Origin: Kitagawia praeruptora
Taxonomy: Eukaryota; Streptophyta; Magnoliopsida; Apiales; Apiaceae
Direction of reading: 5' to 3'
Assembly: GCA_037693485.1 (NCBI GenBank)
Contig: CM075344.1
Coordinates: 19,924,501-19,988,500, forward strand
DNA length: 64,000 nt
The notes beneath the pieces are model-generated. The model worked only from the letters and a program-made list of their open reading frames with translations. It was not told the origin of the DNA and searched no databases. How positions within the stretch are numbered: the first letter of the stretch is position 1; every line of letters begins with the position of its first letter. Shown here one piece after another: positions 54,040-64,000 of this stretch. The position numbers and the translations under genes were made by a program.

Positions 54040-57000
54040 TACACAATCAGACTACCTACTGGAGATAATGTACTGATTTCTCATATTGGTGATATTCAAC
54101 TTGGAAATGGTTTAAAATTGCTAGGGGTATTGTATGTACCTACATTCAATCACAATTTGATTTCTATTCGTAAGCTGGCTCAAGATAATGACTGCAAAGT
54201 TATGTTCTTACCTGACAAGTGTGTAATTCATAGTTCACAGTCTAATCTTGTTAAAGGGACAGGGGTCCTAAAGAATGGTTTGTACTATCTAGATACCGGT
54301 ACTGTCAAGAAGTGTGATAGTGGTACTGTCAAGAAGTGTAATCAGTCAGCATATGGTGCAACTGGAAATCTGGCAAAGGACTCATATGAGCTGTGGCACA
54401 CTAGGCTTGGTCATGCACCTGCAGCAAAACTCAAATTAATTCCACAATTGCATACTCAGATTAGTTATGCAGAGAGCAAAGTGTGTTTAACATGTCCTAT
54501 GGCCAGGTTTACCAATCTCCCTTTCACTTTAAGTTCTTCTCATGCAAAAGATAATTTTGATTTGATTCATGCTGATATATGGGGACCATACAGAGTGCTT
54601 ACTAGGTCTAAATACAAGTATTTTTTGACATTAGTTGATGACTGTTCAAGGATGATTTGGGTGTATTTGTTGCAAGCTAAGTCTGATTTTCTGTCAGTAT
54701 TTCAAAGTTTTGCTAGTTATGCTGATACTCAGTTTCAGAGTAAAGTCAAAATTCTTCGAACTGATAATGCTTTGGAATTCAAGACTTCTGCGTGTGTACA
54801 ATTTTATGCTTCTGCTGGTATGATTCATCAGACATCTTGTGTCTACAAACCTCAACAAAATGCTAGAGTGGAGCGTAGACATAGGTATATCTTGGAAATG
54901 GCAAGAGTTTTGAAGTTACAGTCAGGTTTACCAATAGATTTTTGGGGAGAGTGTATTCTTACTGCTGTGTACACTATAAATCGACTACCATCATCAGTAT
55001 TACACAATGTATCTCCATATGAGACTCTCACTAAAGATTTTCCAGATTATACTGTGTTTAAGGCATTTGGCTGTTTAGCATTTGCTGCCTCAACTGTGGT
55101 TAGTACTGACAAATTTCAAAATAGAGGGATTCCATGTGTGTTCATAGGATATCCACCTACACAGAAGGGATTCAGATTACTCAGTTTACTTGACAAATCA
55201 ATTCTTGTCTCCAGAGATGTGCTATTTCAAGAAACAGTGTTTCCATATAATTCTTCTAATTCCAAATCTAGTTATGTGCAACCATTACCTGTTCAAATGC
55301 CTTCATCATTATCTACATCTGGAGAGATTTGGGATGATATGTTCATTCCCTCCTCAAATACTGATTATAATTTTACTGAGTTTAATTCTCATACTGAAGA
55401 TACTTCTGATGATACTAGTGATAGTACTCAGTCTACTGACACAGAGAGTAGCAATCAGTCTAATACAGATCAAGTGTCTCCTGTTGTTCGAAAATCATCA
55501 AGAACAATACAAACTCCTGTTTGGATGAAAGATTATGCTTCTAATTTTGCTCTCAGTGATCATTCTACTGTTTTTCAAAAGGGTGTTTCTTCACAGTTCT
55601 GTTGTTTCCTGACTTCTTTAACTACTGCGGCTGATCCAACAACTTTTAAGCAAGCAATTCAGAGTCAACACTGGATTGATGCAATGAATTGTGAATTAGA
55701 AGCTCTGGAACGAAATGGAACCTGGATTATCACTCCTTTGCCACCTGGGAAACAAGCTATAAGTTGTAGATGGCTGTATAAAACAAAGTTTAAACCTGAT
55801 GGTACAATTGACAGGTTTAAAAGCAGGTTGGTTATCTTAGGGTGCAAACAGAAGCAAGGTGTTGATTTTGGGGAAACGTTTGCACCAGTAGCTAAGATGG
55901 CTACTGTTCGTACTCTTTTAGCTGTGGCTGCTGTTAAGAACTGGCATGTAATTCAGATGGATGTTACTAACGCCTTCTTACATGGTGATTTAGATGAGGA
56001 GGTGTTTATGACTTTACCACAAGGTTATACTGGTATTGGCAGTAGAATTGGTGGTGATTTGACTCAAGTGTCTACTACTCAAGTGGTTACTCAGGGAAGC
56101 AGGTTAGTAAGTAAACTCATTAAGAGTTTGTATGGGCTAAAGCAAGCACCTCGATGCTGGTTTAGTAAACTTACAAGCACTCTGAAACAAGATGGTTATG
56201 TACAGTCAAAGGTGGATTATAGTTTGCTGACAAAAGTTGAAAATAATACAATTACACTAGTGTTGGTATATGTGGATGATCTACTGATTGCAGGAGAGTC
56301 AATGCAGAAGATTAATGATCTCAAACTTATGTTGTCAAACAACTTTCACATGAAAGATCTTGGTGATGTCAATTATTTCCTTGGGCTTGAGATTCACAGA
56401 TCTGCAGAAGGATTTTTTATCTCACAGAAGAAATATGTCATGGATTTGCTTAAAGAATATCATATGGTGGGAGTTAAACCTAGTAAACTTCCTATGCAGA
56501 CTAAGGTCAAATTAAGTCCAGAAAAGGGAGTGATTTTACAAGAGCAACAACCTTATCAAAGGCTCTTAGGTAAACTCATTTATCTGACTGTTACTCGACC
56601 TGACATTGTTTATCCAGTACATGTTCTTACTCAATTCATGCAAGCTCCTACTTCTGAACATATGCAAGCTGCTAAGAAGCTATTGAGGTACTTGGCTGGG
56701 AATCCAGGACAGGGTATTCTGTTAGCTAGTAAATCAGCAAGTCAATTAACAGCATTTTGTGACTCTGACTGGGCTAGTTGTGATTTTTCTCGAAAATCAA
56801 CATCAGGATATTGTATTTTGCTAGGAGCTTCTCCCATTTCCTGGAAAACCAAGAAGCAGTCTGTGGCTGCACGTTCTAGTGCAGAAGCTGAATACCGTTC
56901 TATGGCATTGGCTAGCTGTGAAATTACTTGGCTGAGTGCTTTACTTAAGGACATGGGGCTGCACGACTTGCCACCTACTGTATTGAATTGTGATAATCAA

Positions 57001-57225
57001 GCTGCATTGGCTATAGCAGCTAATCCTGTGCTACATGAGAGAACTAAACATGTCGAAATCGACTGCCATTTCATTCGTGACAAGATTGCAGCAGGTGACA
57101 TTGTTACTTGTCATGTTCCTACTTACTTCCAAGTTGCAGACCTGTTTACTAAGCAGTTGAAAGCATCTCAGCACAGTAATCTCTTACACAAACTTGGTGT
57201 TTCTTCCACTCCACACCAAGTTTGA
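54040..57225 (+). CDS. Integrase, reverse transcriptase and RNase H of the young Copia
   Basis: The open frame in the gag phase continues to the stop at 57223-57225. Order: GAG-pre-integrase zinc region (LWHTRLGHAPAAKL, CLTCPMARF), integrase core (HADIWGPY, LRTDNALEF, PQQNARVERRHRYILEMAR), reverse transcriptase (FAPVAKMATVRTLLAVAA, LYGLKQAPRCWF, catalytic YVDDLLIAGE) and RNase H (CDSDWASCDFSRKSTSGYC, SAEAEYRSMA). All blocks are preserved. The usual QNG of the integrase motif is QNA here. Confidence 0.9.
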   Translation, partial: YTIRLPTGDNVLISHIGDIQLGNGLKLLGVLYVPTFNHNLISIRKLAQDNDCKVMFLPDKCVIHSSQSNLVKGTGVLKNGLYYLDTGTVKKCDSGTVKKCNQSAYGATGNLAKDSYELWHTRLGHAPAAKLKLIPQLHTQISYAESKVCLTCPMARFTNLPFTLSSSHAKDNFDLIHADIWGPYRVLTRSKYKYFLTLVDDCSRMIWVYLLQAKSDFLSVFQSFASYADTQFQSKVKILRTDNALEFKTSACVQFYASAGMIHQTSCVYKPQQNARVERRHRYILEMARVLKLQSGLPIDFWGECILTAVYTINRLPSSVLHNVSPYETLTKDFPDYTVFKAFGCLAFAASTVVSTDKFQNRGIPCVFIGYPPTQKGFRLLSLLDKSILVSRDVLFQETVFPYNSSNSKSSYVQPLPVQMPSSLSTSGEIWDDMFIPSSNTDYNFTEFNSHTEDTSDDTSDSTQSTDTESSNQSNTDQVSPVVRKSSRTIQTPVWMKDYASNFALSDHSTVFQKGVSSQFCCFLTSLTTAADPTTFKQAIQSQHWIDAMNCELEALERNGTWIITPLPPGKQAISCRWLYKTKFKPDGTIDRFKSRLVILGCKQKQGVDFGETFAPVAKMATVRTLLAVAAVKNWHVIQMDVTNAFLHGDLDEEVFMTLPQGYTGIGSRIGGDLTQVSTTQVVTQGSRLVSKLIKSLYGLKQAPRCWFSKLTSTLKQDGYVQSKVDYSLLTKVENNTITLVLVYVDDLLIAGESMQKINDLKLMLSNNFHMKDLGDVNYFLGLEIHRSAEGFFISQKKYVMDLLKEYHMVGVKPSKLPMQTKVKLSPEKGVILQEQQPYQRLLGKLIYLTVTRPDIVYPVHVLTQFMQAPTSEHMQAAKKLLRYLAGNPGQGILLASKSASQLTAFCDSDWASCDFSRKSTSGYCILLGASPISWKTKKQSVAARSSAEAEYRSMALASCEITWLSALLKDMGLHDLPPTVLNCDNQAALAIAANPVLHERTKHVEIDCHFIRDKIAAGDIVTCHVPTYFQVADLFTKQLKASQHSNLLHKLGVSSTPHQV

Positions 57226-57232
57226 GGGGGAG

Positions 57233-57462
57233 TAATAAGCTAGTAAATCAGTTAAGTCAAGGCTAGTCAACAAGGTCTATTTCTAGAAGGACAGTTCAGT
57301 CATTTCACTGTTGTAATTCTGTTAGAAGTTAGTTACACAAGCTGTGCAGTTGTGCTCGAGAGCATATATACTGAAATGTAACAAACTTATTCTCAGATCT
57401 GTATGCTGTGTTCTATGAATGTTATCTTCTTCTTTAAGTTTGTGATCACTGTTAATTCTTTA
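57233..57462 (+). repeat. 3' LTR of the young Copia
   Basis: 230 bp, same ends as the 5' LTR, followed by the target copy ATAAC. The polypurine tract lies at 57221-57232. Confidence 0.9.
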
Positions 57463-57659
57463 ATAACCTCATCTGTGTTTACCACTATTGCAGCAAAAAA
57501 AGATCCCTCGCTGAATATTAGAAGCAGAACACTGGCCAGAGATTGTAAAATTCGAATAATAATTATACTACTTGTTATATAACAAACCATTACCGAGCAC
57601 TTATTACAATTCTTATATTGTTTATGTAGTTTACGTAAAAGATCAGTGTCATTAATGGG

Positions 57660-58126
57660 TCTAATGCGACCTAGAGGAAGATCCATCTAAACCTCTTCAA
57701 GTAAATCACCATCAAGAAATGCATCATTAACATCTGGTTGTTAAACATACTCTAGGTGTAGCTATTGCAAACTTTTGTACACTCCTGAAGTAACCATCTC
57801 AGGCACCAAGTCAAATGTACCATAGTACTCTATTACTTTGATTGTGTGTAATCTTTGTCTACTAATCCTTTCTTGTACCTCATGATGGTGACATATTAGA
57901 GATATTTAATGTATCATCTTTTTGTGCCTTTAATTACCTGCCTTATTGTCTTCTTATCATGTGGAATCTCCATTAGATTTAAAGCATCTTGTTTCCAATT
58001 CATGGCCTCTACCCTCCTTTTTGCATACAACCTTTCCAAATAATTTATGCTCTGAATCAGTTGATAACCTAGCACCAAAAGAAGTCTGGAGTAGCTGATA
58101 TTTAGCGGAAGTGACATGTGCAACAT
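57660..58126 (-). pseudogene. Relic of a Copia reverse transcriptase
   Basis: On the minus strand, from right to left, a diverged start of the RVT_2 domain is seen (VEAMNWKQDALNLMEIPHDKK). Nearer 57660-57750 comes the block DVNDAFLDGDLLEEV followed by MDLPLGR, normally DVxNAFLHGDLxEEVYM. Stops and frameshifts are frequent, and no LTRs were found. It is much older than the intact Copia next to it. Confidence 0.75.
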
Positions 58127-59465
58127 TTTTTTACCAAAGATGAATCAGCTGTAGAAGAACTATGAATCAGAATTTAAATCAGGAGATTAAATTCGGCATT
58201 GGCAATATAGGTGATCACAAAATTGTTGGTAAAAATAATACAAATGCAGCAAAAGCGGATTTTTTCTACAAATTAGTATTCATAGAAGTAACTAGAGTTG
58301 TGCTTGCTGTCAGTGCTGGTAAATATTATTAAAGAACTATAATCTTCATGTAGTACTTGTGATTTTCACATTAATAATTAAACAAAATGGTAAATATGAG
58401 AAGGAAGAAGTTTAGTAGCTTATTACATATTTGATTATAGCCCCAATATTTGTAGTTAGTGGTAAGTGGTAACCAAATCAAGAATAGACTAGTCTAGTCT
58501 ACAAATACTTAAAGTTAATTCCAACATTTCATATTTTGAATTTGAATATCCAGGAAAGGTACATCTCCTGGAGACGACCATCACACTCACCTCTTTTTAA
58601 ACCTATGGTTTTACCTTTCTGTTTGCTGGAAGGAATTGAGTGAAACACTCTAGACAAATTTTGAACAAAATTAGAGGTTTAAGGATGTAGGAATGCAAAT
58701 TTTATACGATGAGATTTGCGAAAAAAAGTACTCAATTTGGTAGATTAAGTATTAATATGGATATTATATGAATGAAAATTATGAATATTTATGTGCTAGC
58801 CAACTCCGTTTTTAATTTTGGTTTTGTCTCATAGTTGGGACCTTTCTCATTGTTGTTTTAATTTTTGTTTGAAATGCATCTTTACTTACCTTTTAGTTTT
58901 CGTATATCATATTCATATATGTAATGGATCATCCTCACACAATCAACCTGTTTCTGATAGATAAATTTGCAATTTTTTTGCAGAGGTGGTGAAAGCTCTT
59001 ATTCAACAGAACGAATCCTCTTTCCAGTTTTCCAATCTGTCAGTAAGTCAATTTGTATCTTTCGTGGATATATATCTAAATTCTAAATCTAAACTATTAA
59101 TTGATTCACGATCGAAAATGTCAGCAGCTCTCAGAATATACACCACTGAATCTTGAATCAATGTTCAAAAATCTACATTTAGTGCAAGTTTTTTTTTCAA
59201 AAACTTATAATGTATAATGTATCTGTTACCTAATCATCTTAAAACCACATTTTGTATTGCACCTTAGTTGGCACAAGTTGCACCATCCACCACAAATACT
59301 CTCTATACCATTACCATTTGTGACTAGTATTATGTGACTAGTATTATTAACCTACTTGTAAATTTGTAATATAATTTAGACAACCATGCCACTTTTTTAG
59401 TTCTTATTGGATGGCTGCATTTGTACCATGAATCCAGTGCATCAATTATACTTGCCAATTTGCAG
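58127..59465 (+). other. DUF1517 gene intron, including duplication block A copy 2
   Basis: Intron-like AT-rich DNA ahead of the last exon. A possible small exon lies at about 58983-59041 (acceptor TTTTTGCAG, then aggtggtgaaagctc, ending CAG|TAAG), but its translation does not match the DUF1517 family. Block A copy 2 is annotated separately. Confidence 0.4.
58490..58815. repeat. Segmental duplication block A, copy 2 (empty CACTA site)
   Basis: Counterpart of 893-1250. The bases before it (gaatagac then a single TAG at 58490-58492) show the site without the CACTA element found at the left edge of the window. Confidence 0.85.
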
Positions 59466-59906
59466 ATACAGTACGACTCCATGGAAAGCTTAAGCAAACG
59501 TTTCCAACAAATTATAAACAGAGAGCGCGACAAATATGGCAAGGACGAGGAATCATTTGTGAACGTCGACGGTGTCAAATATAAAAAGAATAGTATGGTT
59601 GAAGCTAATACCAGCAACATAGAACATGAGTATACATTGGCTACAGTGTCAGTGCTTGCTACTGGTAAACACTTGATTCCATCTACAAACAAAAAGAGAC
59701 AAGTGTACCTTGATTCCGTTGCAGTGTTGCAAACACTTAAATCTATTCAAAAAAATGAAATACAGTCCGTCGAGGTATTGTGGTCGCCACAAGAAGAAAA
59801 TGATCTTCTGTTAAAAGAAGAGGCAGGGATCCTTAAAGAAGAGCCAGGGAGAGATTTTCCAATGCTGATAGGATTAGGAAAAGAAGGTCGTATTTACATG
59901 AAATAA
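59466..59906 (+). CDS. DUF1517 (FLAP1-like) gene, last exon
   Basis: It follows an AG acceptor at 59464-59465 and runs open to TAA at 59904-59906. It encodes SMESLSKRFQQIINRERDKY, DEESFVNVDGVK, HEYTLATVSVLATGKHLIPS and SIQKNEIQSVEVLWSPQEEN. These match the C-terminal half of DUF1517 proteins (family pattern: LVNVNxI, EYIVVTILVAAxGxHxLP, VEVLWTPQxENDxLSExE, DYPxLxPL). The reading frame is intact with no stops. The earlier exon block is at 51825-51928, and a 5 kb Copia element and a Copia relic lie between. If splicing still joins these parts the gene may work; the unseen TTL-LLRHPDY block is the main doubt. Confidence 0.8.
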   Translation: MQYDSMESLSKRFQQIINRERDKYGKDEESFVNVDGVKYKKNSMVEANTSNIEHEYTLATVSVLATGKHLIPSTNKKRQVYLDSVAVLQTLKSIQKNEIQSVEVLWSPQEENDLLLKEEAGILKEEPGRDFPMLIGLGKEGRIYMK

Positions 59907-61519
59907 ATTGTAATAAGGTATTAGGTCAAGATTTAGAGAAATATTATGGTGATTGTAATAAGGTGGAAGAAATATCACGATCAAGATTTAGAGAAATATC
60001 ATGGTGTTAAGAAATGTTTCTATATCATCATAGCAGGCCAGCAGGCCACAAATTATGGTTACCAACGTAAATTAGTAGAATTGCTTTTACAAATTATTTT
60101 TATTGCCACTCAGTAGGATGATCTTTACCAATTTATTTCATGAAAAGTTTGGAATTTTGTTAATATTAAGTTTATCTATGAATTTGGAATTTTTTTCACG
60201 ATGTATACATTTTTGTGTATTAGTCACATGCATTTGTGTATGAATGTGCATAGATAACTAATGAGTACTGAGTTTAATATTGTAAACGAAACTATACTTA
60301 AGTGGAGATGAGAAATAATCACATATTTGCTCTAGGATTTTGGAGAATACTAAATAGTTCTGTGCTAGTTTTGTTACTTTTCTGTTGTTATACCACTCAA
60401 TCTACAGAGTAACACTAAAAAGGAGTCGAATCTCTAAAACTTCACTAAACTTTTACTAGCTACAACTACAGATCTAGTCCAGTCAGAACAAAGCACCCGA
60501 ACTGAAATTGCCATATCTCAACCATTACAGCTGCGATTACTGAGTTCCATAGCTCGCTCGACTCGTCTTAGTGTGCACAACATAGTAGAAGCAGTGGTTG
60601 ATCGATTTAGAGGGCTTTGATACCAATTTGTCAGGAACAGGTCTGTTTATGGTGATTTTTAGGTATATTTTTGGTATTTTCTATTTGTACTCGCAGAAAA
60701 TCACAACCTACTAATCATGCACTTGTTATTAAATATCGCACACTTTTTAAATATTCAAATATAAATGTGTCACACAGCTTGGTCGACCATCAAATTATAT
60801 TAAAATAATAGCATATATACACTTCTATCCATATTTAAATTATAATCAAATTATATTAAAAATGTTACACTTATAATATTATTGATGCAGTAATATATAC
60901 TTCTAAATATATTTTGATTCTACTCAGTAATACTTACAAAATGGTTATCATTTATGTACTTGTGTACATGCATTTATTCTTGGTCAAAAAGCCAAAATTA
61001 TGTACCATTAACAATTAACACTCTTTTAACATGAACCATTAGAAATGTTCTTAGTGAAAATAGGTTAAAGCTTAAACTAGTTGGTCCAGGTAGTGTACGA
61101 GAAACCTGAAACTTGAGAATGATCATTTAATAGAGAATAATACTTTCACTATCTTGAGATTCCTTAAATAGTTACATTGGGAATTTTCATCAAGGAATGA
61201 AGAAGAAAAAACAATCTTTTGCTATTGTGATTACTTTCTCCATCTTCTCAAAGATAAAATAATGCTCCTATACATTTTGTCATCCATAAAATAAGACATA
61301 GGACTAGCCGACTATAACAAGTGAATGATCATCTTCTCTGAGACCTCTCAGTTTCCTTGCATTTTTACCTCTGTTCACCTCAGTTTTTTGTGTTTCTTGT
61401 TCCAGCTTCAACACATTCACTCATTCACCTGTTTATTTAAAAGAAGCTAAGTTAAAACCTGGAAGTGGCTAGAAATGTAAGGCTAAACAATTATACCAAA
61501 GTTTATAATTGTAACATAC
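59907..61519. other. Intergenic DNA and downstream part of the MAKR6-like gene, with a retroelement remnant
   Basis: At 60613-60640 the minus-strand text TTGGTATCAAAGCC beside CCTGACAAA looks like a Copia primer site next to an LTR end (LTR starting TGTCAGG at 60629 going right). No partner LTR or pol was found, so it is a remnant at most. Later exons of the minus-strand MAKR6-like gene should lie below 61519, but I could not recognise them. They may be short. Confidence 0.4.
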
Positions 61520-62175
61520 CCGATTGTTCTTTTACAATGGAGAACGGCTTCATAGATAGAGCTCTCGGAATCACATGACCTCCGCCAATTATCAGCTGGG
61601 TACGCTACGCTTGCTCGCGGAGATGTTGAAGCTGAACAAGCCCAGGTTTTTTCTCCATGCAGTCTTGTGCAGGTTCCAACTCTAGAGCCTGATCTTCGTC
61701 CTCGGACGACTCTTTGGCAAAGTGGCCTAAGAAAATCCAAATACTTCAGAAACATCTGCTTTGATAACTTTCGACACTTCCTCAATGACGAACTACGAGT
61801 CCTGTCACCTGAATCCGAGTGCAACCTTTCTGAGGGAGAGGAAGGACTCGGTGAAGTTTTATTTGGATCGGAAGCATCATATGCATCTGCCTTTACTTGT
61901 TTTACAAAAACAGGCACTATAAAGCCATTGAAAATCAGCTCATCAGCATGAACAAGAGTCGTAGGAGCCTGTGATATAGGAAAATCAAAATCTTGGGAAA
62001 CTTTAAAGAACCTTTTTGAGGAAGATAATTGGGGGTCCATTTCTATGAATGAAGCTTCATCATATGCATCAAGTGAAGCTCTAAAGGAATGTCCTGGGCT
62101 TCCAAAGGATGGATTTATGTTAGCTAACCAACGATACGAAAAGCTCTCGATGGACAGAGTTTGGTATGTTTCCAT
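61520..62175 (-). CDS. Probable membrane-associated kinase regulator 6-like (MAKR6), exon 1
   Basis: MAKR proteins are plant plasma-membrane-associated regulators of receptor kinases, related to BKI1. From the ATG at 62175: SIESFSYRWLANINPSFGS, DEASFIEMDPQLSSSKRFFK, LVHADELIFNGFIVPVFV, a Ser/Pro-rich middle, then KYLDFLRPLCQRV, a basic Arg/Gly stretch and SCDSESSIYEAVLHCKRTIG. These blocks and their order fit MAKR6. The exon ends at a GTATG donor (61519-61515), and the open frame continues only into intron. The basic region probably helps membrane binding, and the ending fits the usual C-terminal exon join. The start is supported by the family's MExxQxLSIESFSY beginning. A truncated copy lies at 25506-25745. 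Confidence 0.7.
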
Positions 62176-62696
62176 GCTGCTGCTCTACTTATGCACAGAT
62201 GAAAAGAGTTTAAAAGTTTCTAAAGTTCGGAAACAAAAAGGTGGGTAAAAAGAACAAGGGAATGCAGTCCTATAAGAATCATATCTCTAATCTCTATAAT
62301 ATTTACAAGTATTTATGTACTATTTTGCATTGCTATCCCTATCCCCTCCTTGCAATCATGCATGTGGTTGCATGAATACAGACAACGATAATAAGTAATT
62401 GACAAGAAAAGGAAAATGAAAGGAAAAGGCCCTCTAATGTATTGTTACATCTTCAATTCACTCAGTTTCCTTCTCACAATTGTACAGAAAAAACTAGCCA
62501 AAGAAGATTGGTCCCTTCCCACTTGATTACAATATTTTTACAGCAAAAGCTTTAAATAAGAGGAACAGAACAAGCTGATGCACGTTAAAAAACTATCAAA
62601 CTACTACTAAGACATGAGAAATGTTAATAATCAGAATATAGTCCTTCGTGTGTAGTACTTTTCGTATGACTTTGGCATTCTAAACAATCTAGACAA

Positions 62697-62850
62697 GATG
62701 TTGATTCTGCTTTGTTTGCTTTTGTTGTCATCTTCTAATATTCTTATACTCTATCATTCAATTTGAATGTGGAGACAAGATGTTGATTCTGCCTTGTTGC
62801 ATTTTTGTCGTCTTCTATTATTCTTATGCTCTATCATTTAATTTTGATGT
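62697..62850. repeat. Tandem duplication of about 80 bp
   Basis: The text gacaagatgttgattctgc followed by tattcttatactctatcatt occurs twice with small changes. It is absent from the matching place in copy 1 (near 26230). Confidence 0.8.
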
Positions 62851-63654
62851 GAACACGCATTTGCTTACATACATGGCTACATGGTCGAGTACTTCAATTC
62901 ATCGTAGTCCGCTTGAAGAAAAGATTTTAAAATGTAAAATATACGCAGATCTTACCCCAAAGAGTAGAGAGCAGGCTAATTTATGAAATATAATGAAAAA
63001 CCGGTATCTACGTTCAGGTTCCTAAAAAACACATAGCTCTCAGTATTATAAAGTTTTTCTGACACAAAATCCAGCATTTTACAAACATAGAGAGGTATAA
63101 AACAACATTATTATATGAAACTGGTAGAACTTTGGAAAGCTTCAAATAATACAGTACCAAATAGCTGTTCATATTTCAGTGTTATCACATGCACTTGTTA
63201 ATTTCATCCCCAACTCCTAGCATGGCCAATTTGAATGCCAGATGATCATGAAAACATGATAACTTATGGATCTTGAAGAGACAAAAACACATGATGCAAC
63301 CAAATAAACAGTATATTCATCTATTCATTTCCAAAAGCAATTGTGGTATTATCAACGAAAAATGGGATTACAGTTACTACTTTCACTGTCTGTAGAACTA
63401 AGAAACAATACACATACAAACGTCACAAGCTTCATGCAACTTTATCAATGCCATCATGATACAAGAAGTAAAAAGCGAGAAATATGAAATCTAACAAATA
63501 AAATATCGTGGGCATTGCTTGGTAAGGAAACTCCAGGCATTTACATCCACACCAACTGCCTTTGTGGTCGCATTTTGAAATCGACTCAAATTTAATTTCG
63601 AAGAAAGTCATGTCACATTCATTCTTAAGTTTAACTAATTTTTATGCGCAGAAG

Positions 63655-63790
63655 AATCTAAATAATCGAAAGCAGAAGACATTGGTCCCGAATGTTGTCG
63701 GAAAAGGATAATGACATCAGTGTAAGTTTCGGGAGCACACACCAACACAGGAAAATGACTAAGAACCAAATGGTCCTCCCTCATGTCCCC
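63655..63790 (-). other. Conserved exon-like stretch upstream of MAKR6, copy 2
   Basis: Minus-strand translation gives REDHLVLSHFPVLVCAPETY and RQHSGPMSSAFDYLDSSA. It matches the copy 1 peptide at 26575-26720 despite an indel. Family not recognised. Could be the end of an upstream gene whose other exons are outside the window. Confidence 0.35.
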
Positions 63791-64000
63791 TCGAAGACAA
63801 AAACAATTATAAAGATTTAAGTATTCAGATCAATATCATTTTAAACAGAATGTTTTCTACTATACATTATTCATTAACAGATAAACTACTAATTAGGTTT
63901 TAGGTTGTGGAGCGAATGTTTTCTAGTGTTCGCGAACTTATAAGTTCATGGCCATAGTTGCATGATACTGCAATAACATAAACTAAATGGAATACATAAA

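Larger units (their letters stand above)
52405..57462 (+). mobile_element. Young Copia retrotransposon with non-canonical TA...TA LTR ends
   Basis: Two LTRs of 230 bp (52405-52634 and 57233-57462) begin TAATAAGC and end TTCTTTA, not TG...CA. The 5 bp ATAAC flanks both sides (52400-52404 and 57463-57467), which fixes the ends. The primer site TGGTATCAGAGC directly follows the 5' LTR and the purine tract TTTGAGGGGGAG precedes the 3' LTR. By eye the LTRs differ at two positions, so the insertion is recent. The single gag-pol phase is interrupted by two stops. The element lies between recognised exons of the DUF1517 gene, in the gene's orientation. Full length is 5058 bp. Confidence 0.95.
61930..64000. 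repeat. Segmental duplication block B, copy 2
   Basis: Counterpart of 25498-26915, running to the window edge. It contains MAKR6 codons 1-80 and about 1.8 kb upstream. Compared with copy 1 it has extra DNA near 62697-62850 and around 62990-63350. Confidence 0.85.

Noticed and set aside
60613..60640. Copia primer site and LTR edge (minus strand) as a complete element
   Set aside because: Only the junction-like text is present. No internal frames or partner LTR were found, so it is mentioned only as a remnant.

Overview
This is nuclear DNA from a flowering plant, almost certainly a eudicot. The sequence is AT-rich. It has intron-like splice signals, plant LTR retrotransposons primed by initiator-Met tRNA, Helitrons, CACTA elements and MITEs. 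The few recognisable host genes are plant families: F-box/FBD, TIR-type NLR, NudC/BOBBER1, DUF1517 and MAKR6. I cannot name the species from sequence alone; an asterid such as Apiaceae is only a weak impression.

Layout. 1-892 is the right part of a CACTA element. 1890-4933 holds a tandem pair of F-box pseudogenes. 5538-7252 is a Helitron carrying an NLR relic. 7253-11000 holds a BOBBER1 pseudogene fragment and unassigned exon-like pieces. 11605-23240 is a larger minus-strand Helitron with GAPDH and EF-hand fragments. That Helitron was later split by a solo LTR (11875-20078), which was itself split by a deleted Tat-type gypsy element (13020-17034). 25498-26915 is a broken copy of the 5' part of a MAKR6-like gene and its upstream DNA; the better copy is at 61520-64000. 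26948-50125 is a four-level nest. A Harbinger-like MITE contains a hAT-like element, which contains a 14 kb SIRE-like Copia on the minus strand with a long env-like reading frame. That Copia contains a 7.7 kb CACTA element that has picked up pieces of three unrelated host genes (V-ATPase subunit H, an At2g34460-like NAD(P)-binding protein and an RTN4IP1-like oxidoreductase). Every level has matching target-site duplications.

51650-59906 contains exons of a DUF1517 (FLAP1-like) gene, with a young Copia element (52405-57462) between them. 61520-62175 (minus) is the first exon of a MAKR6-like gene.

The same blocks occur in the same order twice: 893-1250 then 25498-26915, and 58490-58815 then 61930-64000. 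The window is therefore best read as a tandem segmental duplication of a small gene neighbourhood, with the left copy swollen and broken by transposons. Only the DUF1517 and MAKR6-like loci look like candidate live genes, and the DUF1517 locus may itself be damaged. Nearly everything else is transposon or pseudogene. The most unusual item is the multi-gene-capturing CACTA element with G-box-rich subterminal arrays.
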